A stretch of 64,000 nt of DNA from CALFER01 sp964472395 (lineage in GTDB: Bacteria > CSSED10-310 > CALFER01). The translations under genes were made by a program, and so were the position numbers. Positions 24,686 through 33,641 of this stretch are shown here, one piece after another; position 1 is the stretch's first letter, and each line of letters opens with the position of its first letter. The notes below the pieces were generated by a model. The model was not told the origin of the DNA. It did no database searches and saw only the letters and a program-made list of their open reading frames with translations. The stretch covers positions 1-64,000 of the forward strand of contig CAYYMM010000007.1 in the NCBI GenBank assembly GCA_964472395.1. The letters run 5' to 3'.

Positions 24686-26260
24686 TCATTCCTTCCGGAT
24701 CTCGCGACTCACCTTCGCGAACGAATCGAACTCACCCGCAGGATACAATTCATATCCCACGATGTTCCGCTTCATCACAGCTATGTTGTGAGTATGCCAC
24801 AAACTGATGCACGGGAGTTCCTCTGCGATCAGCCGCTGCGCCTCACGGTAAATCCCGGCACGCTTGCCGGTATCGAGTTCGGTTCGGCCCTCGACGAGCA
24901 ACCTATCGAGCGGTTCGGATTTGAACCAGCCCCGATTCCTGCCATTCGGCGGGACGTTGTCGGAATGATAGATGCTGAACAGAATGTCCGGATCGGTCAC
25001 GCCGACCCAGCTCAGCACGTACGTTTCGAAGTTGCCCTTGACGATATCATCGTAGAATGTCCCCCATTCGAGTGACTGGATCTCCATCTGCACACCCGCT
25101 TCGGCCCATTGCGCCTGAATCACCTCCGCCAATCGCTGACTCTGTTTGTTCTGGGGGCATTTGAATTTGATCCTGAGCCGCACGCCGTCATCGCCCGCGG
25201 TCAAACCGGCCTCGCCAAGCAACGCACGGGCCCCCTCCGGATCGTACGGAATCTGATCGATGTCGGGATTGTACGCCCAGTGCCCCCGCGGAATCACACC
25301 CGTCGCTTTTGACGCCAGCCCGCCCAGCAAGTGTTCGATCAGGGAATCCCGATTGAGCGCCATCGCGAGCGCTTTCCGCACCCGCACATCCCGCAGCGGC
25401 GTGTCCATCCGGAAATTGAATCCGATGTAATAATACGACGTCCCCGGCCCGGTCATGACCTTGAGCGTCTCGATGCGGTTGAGGCGTTCCAGCGAATCGA
25501 TCGGGACGTTGTTCTGCAGAAAATCGAGATCGCCCTTTTCGAGTTCCATCGTGCGGATCGTGTCGTCCGGAATGATCCGGAACCGGATACCGGTGAGCCC
25601 CGGTGTGCCCTCGAAATAGGAGTCGAACCGAGCCAGCCGGATCTCATCGTCCCCTTCACGGCTCTCGAAGCGAAACGGTCCCGTCCCGATTGGCAGAATT
25701 CCATGCCCGTCATCCGGTTTCTCAATTTCCGATCTGGGCAGGATCCCCATCACCATGTTGATCAGAAACGGCGCGAACGGTTCACGTGTCTGGAACACGA
25801 TCGTATACTCATCTTCGACAGTGATCGAACTGAGCTTCTCATAGGCGGATTTTTTGGGCGATGCGAGCGCGTCGTTCAGGATCGAATCGAAGGTCGCTTT
25901 GACATCATACGCAGTCAGAGTCTCACCGTTGTGAAACTGCACGTTCTTCTTCAGAAAAAAGCGGTACGTCGTGTTGTTGACGATGTCCCACTTTTCGGCC
26001 AGGTCGCCCACGAGATTCGAGTCGACGGTTTTTTTGACGAGCGAATTGTAGAGGAGTTGCTGAACGCGGGCCGACGAGACATCCGTTCCGAGCCGGGGAT
26101 CCAGACTTTGAGGCGCGGATCCGAGGCCGATCACGATGCCGGTATCTGACGAGTCGAACGCCACGGGAGCTGGACGTCCGCCACATCCCCAATACGCCAC
26201 ACAGAGTGCCAGAGCGCAAACCAGCGTGCCTTTTTTGTAACCTGTCGATCGTTCTTTCAT
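24686..26260 (-). CDS. Peptide/nickel-type ABC transporter substrate-binding protein (family 5)
   Basis: 524 residues from the ATG at 26260; an ATG at 26314 would add 18 residues without a better signal. It has a hydrophobic N-terminal export signal ending in YWGCGG, so it may be a lipoprotein, but the lipobox is weak. The mature part shows SBP_bac_5 features: LGSAPQSLDPRLGTD, VQQLLYNSLVKK, AEKWDIVNNTTYRFFLKKNVQFHNGETLTAYDVKATF and the C-terminal PCISLWHTHNIAVMK. It binds oligopeptides or similar ligands in the periplasm and feeds the fused permease encoded immediately downstream. Confidence 0.9.
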   Translation of the reverse strand: MKERSTGYKKGTLVCALALCVAYWGCGGRPAPVAFDSSDTGIVIGLGSAPQSLDPRLGTDVSSARVQQLLYNSLVKKTVDSNLVGDLAEKWDIVNNTTYRFFLKKNVQFHNGETLTAYDVKATFDSILNDALASPKKSAYEKLSSITVEDEYTIVFQTREPFAPFLINMVMGILPRSEIEKPDDGHGILPIGTGPFRFESREGDDEIRLARFDSYFEGTPGLTGIRFRIIPDDTIRTMELEKGDLDFLQNNVPIDSLERLNRIETLKVMTGPGTSYYYIGFNFRMDTPLRDVRVRKALAMALNRDSLIEHLLGGLASKATGVIPRGHWAYNPDIDQIPYDPEGARALLGEAGLTAGDDGVRLRIKFKCPQNKQSQRLAEVIQAQWAEAGVQMEIQSLEWGTFYDDIVKGNFETYVLSWVGVTDPDILFSIYHSDNVPPNGRNRGWFKSEPLDRLLVEGRTELDTGKRAGIYREAQRLIAEELPCISLWHTHNIAVMKRNIVGYELYPAGEFDSFAKVSREIRKE

Positions 26261-26323
26261 CTCAGAACCCCCGGCGGTCAAGTATACCGGGATCGGTCGT
26301 CCGGATAAAGACATTTCAGGATT

Positions 26324-27565
26324 CTAGTTCTTATAAGCAAGGAGTTCGATATCCGCCCGAAGGAATCCCAGCCACATACGCGCGGTGTATTTGTTGACAG
26401 CTAATCGTGCCAATCCGAGCCTTCGCATCCATTCGATGCTTCGACCCAGTCGCCGACTCCCGACCATCTCCTCCGTCGCCTCGCGGAACGGAACTGTCTC
26501 ATCGATCCGAAACCCCTCATCATGCAACCGTCTTCTCAACCCCCAATAGGTCGGGATCCGGTACAACTCGTATGTCGAACTCGTTTTCTTCCACCGGGTC
26601 ACCCACCACTTCGCCATGGCGCGCGGCATCAGAGCGATTCCGGGCAAACCATAGTGAGGTTCTCGCCGGATGGTCCCGATCGACAACCGGTTAGGCACTG
26701 AGATGTAGAAAAAGCCACCCGGCCGCAGTACCCGACGGATCTCGTTCAGAATCAATCCGGGCTCCGGAACATGCTCGAACACATCCGCCATGATCACGCC
26801 GTCCAGCCGCCCCGACCGGAACGGCAGCGAATACCCGCTCCCCCTCACCAGGCGCACATCGGCGCTCTCCCCCACGGCCCGCAACCGGCTCAACTCGATC
26901 GAAACCGCGTCGGGTTCCAATCCGATGACGCGAGCGCCCGAGAATGCGTAGCCGCAGGTCGCTCCACCCGTCGCACAACCGAGATCCAGGATGAGCCGAT
27001 TCTCAAAGTCAGTCGATTCAGCGATCCATGTCGCAATCCGTCGGCCTCGAGCTACGCCGAGAAGATTAAAGTTCTTGTTGTCGATGTAGGACCTGGACAA
27101 TGGGTTGAGGTGCTTCGAGTCCAGCACTTTTAGATACTCTGAGCCAGCGAGACGATCCAGAATGAAGCGATCGACGTGAGCGCCCCATAACCGGGTCTCT
27201 GTGCGCATGTCGAACAGACCGGCTTCGATCCGGTACCGCGCATCGTTTTTATAATCGATTCGCGATTCCAATTCGAGACTGACCGGCGACCTCCCCGCAG
27301 CCTCCCAGATCGCACGCTCGCCATCAATCCGCACGGCTGACTCGGCATCCCACCCGTCTACCGGAGGCTCCGTGTGCCAGCACCACAAACTCTTATTGAT
27401 CGAATGGAGCGGACTGATCCGGATATACAGTTTGAGACGGGCGTGAACGGGGATCGGGACAGGCGGAAGGCGCAGGGCGATCCGGGCACCGATGAAATCC
27501 GATAGCGTCAGATCGGTATCGGGACCGGGGGATTGCAAGTCGAGAGTGATGAGATCAGATGACAT
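26324..27565 (-). CDS. SAM-dependent methyltransferase (type 11) with N-terminal beta domain
   Basis: 413 residues from the ATG at 27565 (AAGGCGG upstream); the frame extends to 27655 but without support. Residues about 1-150 are a beta-rich domain of unknown role. The class I methyltransferase core follows: LILDLGCATGGATCGYAFSG (motif I), VIGLEP (acidic motif II), DGVIMADVFEHVPEP, and RRVLRPGGFFYISVPN. The C-terminus is helical and Arg-rich. The substrate is unknown. It is transcribed away from the proteasome-like pair. Confidence 0.82.
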   Translation of the reverse strand: MSSDLITLDLQSPGPDTDLTLSDFIGARIALRLPPVPIPVHARLKLYIRISPLHSINKSLWCWHTEPPVDGWDAESAVRIDGERAIWEAAGRSPVSLELESRIDYKNDARYRIEAGLFDMRTETRLWGAHVDRFILDRLAGSEYLKVLDSKHLNPLSRSYIDNKNFNLLGVARGRRIATWIAESTDFENRLILDLGCATGGATCGYAFSGARVIGLEPDAVSIELSRLRAVGESADVRLVRGSGYSLPFRSGRLDGVIMADVFEHVPEPGLILNEIRRVLRPGGFFYISVPNRLSIGTIRREPHYGLPGIALMPRAMAKWWVTRWKKTSSTYELYRIPTYWGLRRRLHDEGFRIDETVPFREATEEMVGSRRLGRSIEWMRRLGLARLAVNKYTARMWLGFLRADIELLAYKN

Positions 27566-27772
27566 CGAGCCGCCTTGGGAGGAGTCCTGCTTCGGATGAA
27601 CCAGCTGCAATCTAAACAGGAGATTAATTATAGACACGGCTTTTTCGCACTGCAAGCGATCGGTTTTTTGATGCGCCGGAGCGGCGATTGTGATAGTGTT
27701 TGGCTCCGTTCGGAAACCCCGGACAGTTCCCTGAGTTGAATCTCATCGCATCAGACTCTACGAGGAGGCATC

Positions 27773-28858
27773 ATGGCAGTCGTAACCGCTCTCCAATTCA
27801 GTCCCGTTTCCGGGGCGATGATCTGTGACGAAGAATATTGGTATCTCCGGCGCAGACGCTCTTATTTCACCGATAACATCCGAAACCTGATCCCGGAAGA
27901 CGTCGCAGAAGCGCTGGGTATCGAAGCAGCATACGGCGGATACGGACATCCCGGTTTCCACGAGGAAGTGATCCGTCGGACGCGCGAGAAGATCACGAAG
28001 ATCTTCCAGGAATCAACGGGTGACAAAGCTGCCGGGCAACTCGGCGATATCGAAAACATCGCGATGATCGTGCGCCAGGCGATGCAGGATACGCGACGCC
28101 GCAAGGTCGATGACATGCTGAAATACCTCTACGGATTCAACATGGACGAACTGAACCAAGGCGTCTTCGAAGAGAACGGCACGAAGTACGACATCAAACA
28201 GGAAAATGTCGTGACGGACGCCAAGAAGATCGTCACCTACGAGAAGAAAACCGGGTTGACCGATCCGATCTTCAAAAACAAGGCTGTCGTGATCGGTTAT
28301 GATCGGTCCTTTGGATATCGTGGATTCCACGTGAACGCTGAAAACACAGTATGTTCGCTGATCTCGGGAGGCTTCGAAGCCATCGGAGCCGGTCTGTACG
28401 GCGCTGGCGTCGAATTCTCGCGAATCATGAACCGCCTGACGTTGGATGAGCGCCGCAACGGGTTCGACCGTGTCTGGGGAGTCATCGCCCTGATCGAAGC
28501 GACCCTGAAGGCGTACGATCATTTCCACGAAGTCGGCGGCGGACTCAATTTCATCTATATCAACGGCGAAGCCTCCTCCCCTGCCGATCGCTATATCGAA
28601 CTCCACGACAACATCACACGGCTCGCACACGAAATGGTCAAAGCCGCTCAGTATTCTCTCGTTGGCTACGCGCAGATCTACCCCCTCATCAACGACTTGA
28701 TTTTCAATCGTGCGGATCGTCGGAAGGTCGAGAAGAAATTTTTCCAGAGTGTGAAGGACCAGAAATCACTGAACAAACTCCTCCGAGGCTACAAGTTTCA
28801 TCCGTATCCGCCCGCGCCGGCTCAAAAAGAAACCAAAACCACCGGAACGGCATCATAA
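27773..28858 (+). CDS. Divergent proteasome-fold protein A, predicted non-catalytic
   Basis: 361 residues with AGGAGG at 27763-27768. With Met as residue 0, the start AVVTALQFSPVSGAMICDE aligns residue by residue with the next gene product and with the first strands of proteasome/HslV/Anbu beta-type Ntn hydrolases. The Asp equivalent (D18) is kept. Position 1 is Ala instead of Thr, and the catalytic Lys position is Asn (about N34), so it should be inactive. The later core strands are visible (KAVVIGYDRSFGYRGFHV, LISGGFEAIGAGLYG, HEVGGGLNFIYIN). An insertion of about 100 mostly helical residues (about 65-165) enlarges it beyond the usual 200. No signal peptide, so cytoplasmic. Probably a structural partner of the downstream subunit. 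Confidence 0.7.
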   Translation: MAVVTALQFSPVSGAMICDEEYWYLRRRRSYFTDNIRNLIPEDVAEALGIEAAYGGYGHPGFHEEVIRRTREKITKIFQESTGDKAAGQLGDIENIAMIVRQAMQDTRRRKVDDMLKYLYGFNMDELNQGVFEENGTKYDIKQENVVTDAKKIVTYEKKTGLTDPIFKNKAVVIGYDRSFGYRGFHVNAENTVCSLISGGFEAIGAGLYGAGVEFSRIMNRLTLDERRNGFDRVWGVIALIEATLKAYDHFHEVGGGLNFIYINGEASSPADRYIELHDNITRLAHEMVKAAQYSLVGYAQIYPLINDLIFNRADRRKVEKKFFQSVKDQKSLNKLLRGYKFHPYPPAPAQKETKTTGTAS

Positions 28859-28870
28859 GGAGACTTTGAC

Positions 28871-29920
28871 ATGACATCCATCAACGCAATTCGATTCAAT
28901 GAGTTCTCCGGTGCCATGGTGTGTGACGAGCAACGCGGATGGAATCCGGAAAACATGATCATCAACTCTGCCGATAAGATTAAACCGGTCATTCCCGAAG
29001 ACATCGTCCGGGAACAGGGCATCGTGGCCTGCTACGGCAACACAGGAACATCGACGATCGGTGACGAATTGAAATTCAACATCCGCAAGCGTGTCCGCCT
29101 GGAATACGACGGACTTAAAAAGAAGAAGGACAAGACGCCCGAAAAGTTCATCACGATGGAGGAACTCGCGAAATGGGCGTTCGAAGCACAAACGAAACTC
29201 AAACGCGACCATATCAATCAGACGATCGAGGGACGGTACGGGTTCTCGGTCAATGATTTCATCCGGGGGTATTACGAAGCGGACGGCAAGAAGATCGAAA
29301 TCAAGGACAAGGCCGTGATCAGTGCGATTCAGGATGCAATCACATGGAGCACTCGATCGGGCGAAATGACGTCGGTCTTCCTGAACGCCGGTATCATCGC
29401 AGGATTTGATCCCCAGCAGGGGTTCCGCATCTTCAGCCTGTCCATGATCGAATACGGCTATCACCCGGTTCAGGAGATTTTTCTGTGCGACGGATCCGGC
29501 CGTGACATGGCTTCGGTGTACATGACCGAATACAGCAATCGCAAGACGGTGCCGGAACGCCGAGGTGCGATCGACCGCGTCGAGGGGCTCTTCGAGATGA
29601 TTCTGGCAGTCAACGCCGCCTGCCGCCATGACATCGGCTGCGAAGGATATCTCAATATCATGCTGTTCGACGGCCACGAGCCGAATGAAAAGAGATTGAG
29701 GACGATCAACGACGACCGGTCCAAACTCGCGGCCGAAATCGTCCACGCATGGGAAGCCCGGTTCCTCAACCGGAAAATCGCCTGCGACCTTCTGGATGAA
29801 CTGATGTGGGGCGGTGGCACGTGGGAGACAGTCGACGAGAAGTTCTGCAAGGCATCGACCCACTATGAAGCAATGCTCGACTTTCTTCGAGGTTACCCCG
29901 AAGGCGGAGTCGCGTGCTGA
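28871..29920 (+). CDS. Divergent proteasome-fold protein B, predicted active Thr protease or Ntn hydrolase
   Basis: 349 residues; AAGGAG lies about 8 bp upstream. The chain begins Met-Thr, so Met removal would expose Thr1 with no propeptide, as in HslV. With that numbering D18 (SGAMVCDE) and K35 (NSADKIKP) fall where proteasome subunits have Asp17 and Lys33. LCDGSGRDMASVYM and RHDIGCEGYLNIMLF match the Gly-Ser-Gly and Asp-x-x-x-x-Gly regions around Ser129 and Asp166. Other core strands are NAGIIAGFDPQQGFRIFSL and GIVACYGNTG. A helical insertion of about 100 residues is present, as in protein A. It is clearly distant from 20S, HslV, Anbu and BPH sequences as I know them. No HslU, Mpa or ARC ATPase is nearby. 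Confidence 0.72.
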   Translation: MTSINAIRFNEFSGAMVCDEQRGWNPENMIINSADKIKPVIPEDIVREQGIVACYGNTGTSTIGDELKFNIRKRVRLEYDGLKKKKDKTPEKFITMEELAKWAFEAQTKLKRDHINQTIEGRYGFSVNDFIRGYYEADGKKIEIKDKAVISAIQDAITWSTRSGEMTSVFLNAGIIAGFDPQQGFRIFSLSMIEYGYHPVQEIFLCDGSGRDMASVYMTEYSNRKTVPERRGAIDRVEGLFEMILAVNAACRHDIGCEGYLNIMLFDGHEPNEKRLRTINDDRSKLAAEIVHAWEARFLNRKIACDLLDELMWGGGTWETVDEKFCKASTHYEAMLDFLRGYPEGGVAC

Positions 29921-31014
29921 GCAAGCATGATATCCAAGTGCTCTCGATGTTTCTCAAGGACATCGGAGACAAGGTCATCCATGAATTGACGGACAGCGCA
30001 TTCATCGGGAATCTCCCCGGAGGTCTGATCAGGGATCGCATCCTCGATTATTCTCTCCGGGGAGGCAAACATCTCCGTCCCGGTCTGATGGTCGCAGCCT
30101 GTGGTGCGGTTGGCGGTAACCCCGATCCTGTTCTTCCGATCGCCGTGGCCACGGAAATGTTCCATACATGGACGCTTGTCCACGATGATATCATTGACCG
30201 TGACGATCACCGGCGCGGTGGATTGACCATGCACGCCAGGATTCTCAAGGATTTCCGAGACTGCGGGGATCTCCCTCCCGGCGTCTCGTGTGAACACCTC
30301 TCCCATTCCATGGCACTCCTGATCGGCGACGCCCAGCATGGGATGGTCGTGGACATGATGGCGCAGGCAGGGCTCACGGGCGGGATCGCTGCAGAACTGG
30401 TTCTCCACCTCATCACGTGTCTCGAAGGCAAGGTCCTGCCGGCACTGCTCACAGGCGAAGTCAGCGATGTGTTGCAAAGTCATGAACCTCTGGATCGGAT
30501 TTCGATCGATGACATCGAACTGATGCTCAGACGGAAAACCGGCGCGCTGCTCACATTCGCAGTCTGCGCGGGTGCGATGATCGGCTTGAACACGCACGAA
30601 CAGACCCACCCCTGGATCAAAGCACTATGCAGTTATGGCGACAACCTGGGACTGGCCTTCCAGATGCGCGACGACGTTCTCGGTATCATCGGCGACGCGG
30701 AAACTCTCGGGAAACCCATCGGTTCGGATTTTCGCGAAGGCAAACGCACGCTGGCCGTCAAATTCGCGTTCGATCACGCGTCACTGACAGGACGAGCCCG
30801 CATCGAAGCGCTGCTGGGTAAGCCGGATATGTCCGAATCGGAAGTCGATGAAATCCGGAACCTGGTTCTGGAAAACGGCGGTGTGAAACATGTCGAATCT
30901 CTGGCCGAACGATTGATCGCGGCCTCTCTGGCCGCACTCGATGCACTACCGGAATCCAATTCCCGGGACATTCTCAGAATCATCGCGGAATATACGATCT
31001 ACCGGAAAAAATAA
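29914..31014 (+). CDS. Polyprenyl (geranylgeranyl-type) diphosphate synthase
   Basis: 366 residues from GTG at 29914, with AAGGCGGAG at 29901-29909; it overlaps the previous stop by 7 bp. The motifs are GGKHLRPGL, first Asp-rich motif VHDDIIDRDDHRRG and second motif FQMRDDVLGIIGD followed by GKPIGSDFREGKRTLAVKFA. Trans-isoprenyl chain elongation from IPP and an allylic diphosphate; chain length cannot be fixed from sequence. The closest pattern is the DDVLGxxGD form seen in GGPP/polyprenyl synthases. It is coupled to the proteasome-like pair, while dxs lies 3.4 kb away on the other strand. Confidence 0.92.
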   Translation: MLSKHDIQVLSMFLKDIGDKVIHELTDSAFIGNLPGGLIRDRILDYSLRGGKHLRPGLMVAACGAVGGNPDPVLPIAVATEMFHTWTLVHDDIIDRDDHRRGGLTMHARILKDFRDCGDLPPGVSCEHLSHSMALLIGDAQHGMVVDMMAQAGLTGGIAAELVLHLITCLEGKVLPALLTGEVSDVLQSHEPLDRISIDDIELMLRRKTGALLTFAVCAGAMIGLNTHEQTHPWIKALCSYGDNLGLAFQMRDDVLGIIGDAETLGKPIGSDFREGKRTLAVKFAFDHASLTGRARIEALLGKPDMSESEVDEIRNLVLENGGVKHVESLAERLIAASLAALDALPESNSRDILRIIAEYTIYRKK

Positions 31015-31040
31015 TCTGGTAAGCGCCGGACTGTGAGTGA

Positions 31041-32768
31041 TCAGACAGGTCGTACAGTCGAGGAGTGCGCGGCATCCATGAGCGATTGTGCATGTCGCAA
31101 CGCTTCGGGGTCGTCGTCCGATCCAGTCAGCATCCGTGCGATTTCGCGAAGCCGCGCATCCGGATCGAGTGCTTCGACTTGAACCTGCGTCGACTCTTCG
31201 TGCAGCGTTTTTCGCACGACAATGTGCCGGTCAGCTGCGACGGCGAGTTGCGGGAGGTGGGTGACGCAGAGAATCTGACGGTCGCGTGCGAGGCGCTTGA
31301 GTTGACGGGCCACCGCAACGGCTGTCTGTCCACCGATTCCCGAATCCACTTCGTCGAATACGACCGTATCGGCATCGTGCGATGACAGCAGGTGTTGTTT
31401 CAGCGCAAGCGTGATCCGACTCAGTTCGCCTCCTGATGCCACCCGCACGAGGGGTTTGAGCGGAATACCGGGGTTAGCGGAAAGCATGAACTCAAGAGTG
31501 TCGGTCCCGAATGGACCAAAGCATGCGGGAATGCGGAATCCCTCAGGCGGTGATTCCGAACCGCGCACAGGTCCGAACGCAACCTCGAACCGCGATTTCT
31601 CCATACCCAGTTCGGTAAGCTCACCTTCGATCCGGCGGCAGAGTCCGGGAGCCAGACGGCGGCGGGACTCACTAAGTGACCGATCGGCGGATAGATATTC
31701 CGCAAAAATATCAGACCATTCGGTCTGAAGCACCCGGAGCTGCACATCGAGATCACCCATCGACTGCTGTTCTGTTGCAATCTGACGACGATACTCGATG
31801 ATTCCGTCGATACTATTCCGGTATCGGCCTTCCATGCTCTGGAGAAAATGAAGCCGCTCGTTGACCTCTTCGAGACGCTCCGGAGATACCGAAACGCGAT
31901 CACGATACCGACGGATGGCATCCGACAGGTCTTCAATCATCACCGAAAGCGATTCGGCCTGTTCGGTGAGTGCCTGGATTTCCGGATCACGCGTCGATGC
32001 CTTCTGGAGCGATCGGATCATCGGACCGGTCCGCGACGATAGCCCCTCATCCGAGTCACCCAGCGCAAGCTCCGCTTCACGCAATGCCCGGATGATCTCC
32101 TCGGCATATCGAAGCCGCTGTTGCTCGGTGATGAGTTCCTCCTTCTCGCCCTCTTTCAATCCTGCCTGATCGATCTCGTTCATCTGAAACCGGATCAGAT
32201 CGCTTCTCTGGCGGACGGATTCGAGGTGTTGAACGAGATGCTCGATCGATTGAGTAATCTCAGAAAGATGGGAATGAATTCGGGCAATGGATTCGACCGG
32301 GCCATCGAGATGAACAGCGTGATCGAACAGGGTGAGATGATTGCGGGGTTGAAGCAAAGCCTGGTGTTCATGCTGACTGTTGATTTCGATAAGCGGCAGT
32401 GTGACCTTCAGAAAATCCTGACGGGATACGGCATGATCATTAATCAAGAAACGATTGCGGCCCTTTTTGTTGATTTCACGACGCACTGTCAGGATCTGAT
32501 CAGAGGCAGGCTCGATGTCCAAACTCTGCAAGGTCCGGGTGATCTCCATCGGATCGGCCGGTGTGCATTCCGCTTCGATCACGGCGACCAAAGCGCCTTC
32601 GCGGATCGTGTTCTGGTCAGCGGATTCTCCGAGCAGCATGGCGAGAGATTGAACGAGAATCGATTTACCGGAACCGGTTTCGCCGGTGACCGCCGTGAGG
32701 CCTTCGTCGAACGGGATGTCGATCGAAGCGATCAGAGCAACATTTTCGATGTGAAGCATTCGGATCAT
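31041..32768 (-). CDS. recN: DNA repair protein RecN
   Basis: 575 residues; SMC-like ATPase of double-strand-break repair. Walker A GETGSGKS at 29-36. A medium-length coiled coil in the middle (about residues 150-365) contains the Gln/Glu-rich helices. The C-terminal signature VASGGELSRITLALK and Walker B VVFDEVDSGIGGQTA are the RecN-specific forms. It starts 4 bp after the nadK stop on the same strand; an ATG at 32759 is an alternative start. nadK-recN adjacency is common in bacteria. Confidence 0.95.
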   Translation of the reverse strand: MIRMLHIENVALIASIDIPFDEGLTAVTGETGSGKSILVQSLAMLLGESADQNTIREGALVAVIEAECTPADPMEITRTLQSLDIEPASDQILTVRREINKKGRNRFLINDHAVSRQDFLKVTLPLIEINSQHEHQALLQPRNHLTLFDHAVHLDGPVESIARIHSHLSEITQSIEHLVQHLESVRQRSDLIRFQMNEIDQAGLKEGEKEELITEQQRLRYAEEIIRALREAELALGDSDEGLSSRTGPMIRSLQKASTRDPEIQALTEQAESLSVMIEDLSDAIRRYRDRVSVSPERLEEVNERLHFLQSMEGRYRNSIDGIIEYRRQIATEQQSMGDLDVQLRVLQTEWSDIFAEYLSADRSLSESRRRLAPGLCRRIEGELTELGMEKSRFEVAFGPVRGSESPPEGFRIPACFGPFGTDTLEFMLSANPGIPLKPLVRVASGGELSRITLALKQHLLSSHDADTVVFDEVDSGIGGQTAVAVARQLKRLARDRQILCVTHLPQLAVAADRHIVVRKTLHEESTQVQVEALDPDARLREIARMLTGSDDDPEALRHAQSLMDAAHSSTVRPV

Positions 32769-32772
32769 GCCG

Positions 32773-33630
32773 TTACCGCTGCCCCCATTTCAGTTTGTGG
32801 CATAGCACTTTATAAAATGAGGTATTGGGATTTTCGATCAGGGAAATCGATTTGGTCGATCGACGGATTTCGACGCGATCAAGATTTTCGAGCGGGAACC
32901 AGAGTTGGCCGTCGAGAGTGAGTGTGACCTCACTGTCCTGCGAGAGCAGTTCGAATTCGATGACCTGATCCGCACTCATCACGATCGGCCTGTTTGTAAG
33001 CGTATGCGGGCAAATCGGCGTCAGGACGATCGCATCGAGCGAGGGACTGATGATCGGGCCTCCGGCTGCGAGAGAGTAGGCGGTGGAACCGGTTGGTGTT
33101 GAGACGATCACGCCGTCGCTGAAGAAGGTTGTCAGTGGCTTGTGGTCGACTTTGGCTGAAATCTGAACGATTCTCGCCAGTGTCGCCTTGTTGATCACAA
33201 CATCGTTCAGAACTGAATTGCGATGCACGAGCGTCTCACCCCGGATCTGCGTAGCGTCCAGCATCAGGCGGCGCGAGACGGAGAATTCACCATCCATGAT
33301 CCGGTTGAGTGAATCGTACATTTCGGTGAGAGTGAACGCGGACAGGAACCCGAGGCTTCCCATGTTGACGGCCATTACCGGAATATCGAAGCGCTTGAGC
33401 GCGCGGGCGACGCGCAACAAGGTCCCGTCCCCGCCCAAAACGATCACCAGCCCGCAGTCCTCCGGAATCGTTTCGGAAAAGCGAGCAGCACTGCTTTCGC
33501 TGATCGACTCGAATGATTCGGCTTCGATCGAGACTCGAACGTTACGCGCCGCGAAGTATCGCAACAGGTCACGCCCGACCTCCTGTAAATTCTGCGCATG
33601 CGGTTTTCCGAACAGTGCAACGTGTTCCAT
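32773..33630 (-). CDS. nadK: NAD kinase
   Basis: 285 residues. Phosphorylates NAD to NADP. GGDGTLLR at 66-73 is the ATP-binding and catalytic motif, followed by NMGSLGFL, the NE/D-type motif LNDVVINK, and SDGVIVSTPTGSTAYSLAAGGPI, which all define the family. Length is typical. It lies between tlyA and recN in one minus-strand operon with very short gaps. Confidence 0.96.
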   Translation of the reverse strand: MEHVALFGKPHAQNLQEVGRDLLRYFAARNVRVSIEAESFESISESSAARFSETIPEDCGLVIVLGGDGTLLRVARALKRFDIPVMAVNMGSLGFLSAFTLTEMYDSLNRIMDGEFSVSRRLMLDATQIRGETLVHRNSVLNDVVINKATLARIVQISAKVDHKPLTTFFSDGVIVSTPTGSTAYSLAAGGPIISPSLDAIVLTPICPHTLTNRPIVMSADQVIEFELLSQDSEVTLTLDGQLWFPLENLDRVEIRRSTKSISLIENPNTSFYKVLCHKLKWGQR

Positions 33631-33641
33631 GTGTTTCTCCG

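Noticed and set aside
24053..25075. 340-codon frame antisense to the peptide importer genes
   Set aside because: Covers two strongly supported minus-strand genes; composition is Arg/Ser-rich without any domain.
27668..27697. Promoter for the proteasome-like operon
   Set aside because: TTGATG is followed at about 17-18 bp only by TGATAG/GATAGT, too far from consensus to annotate as a feature.
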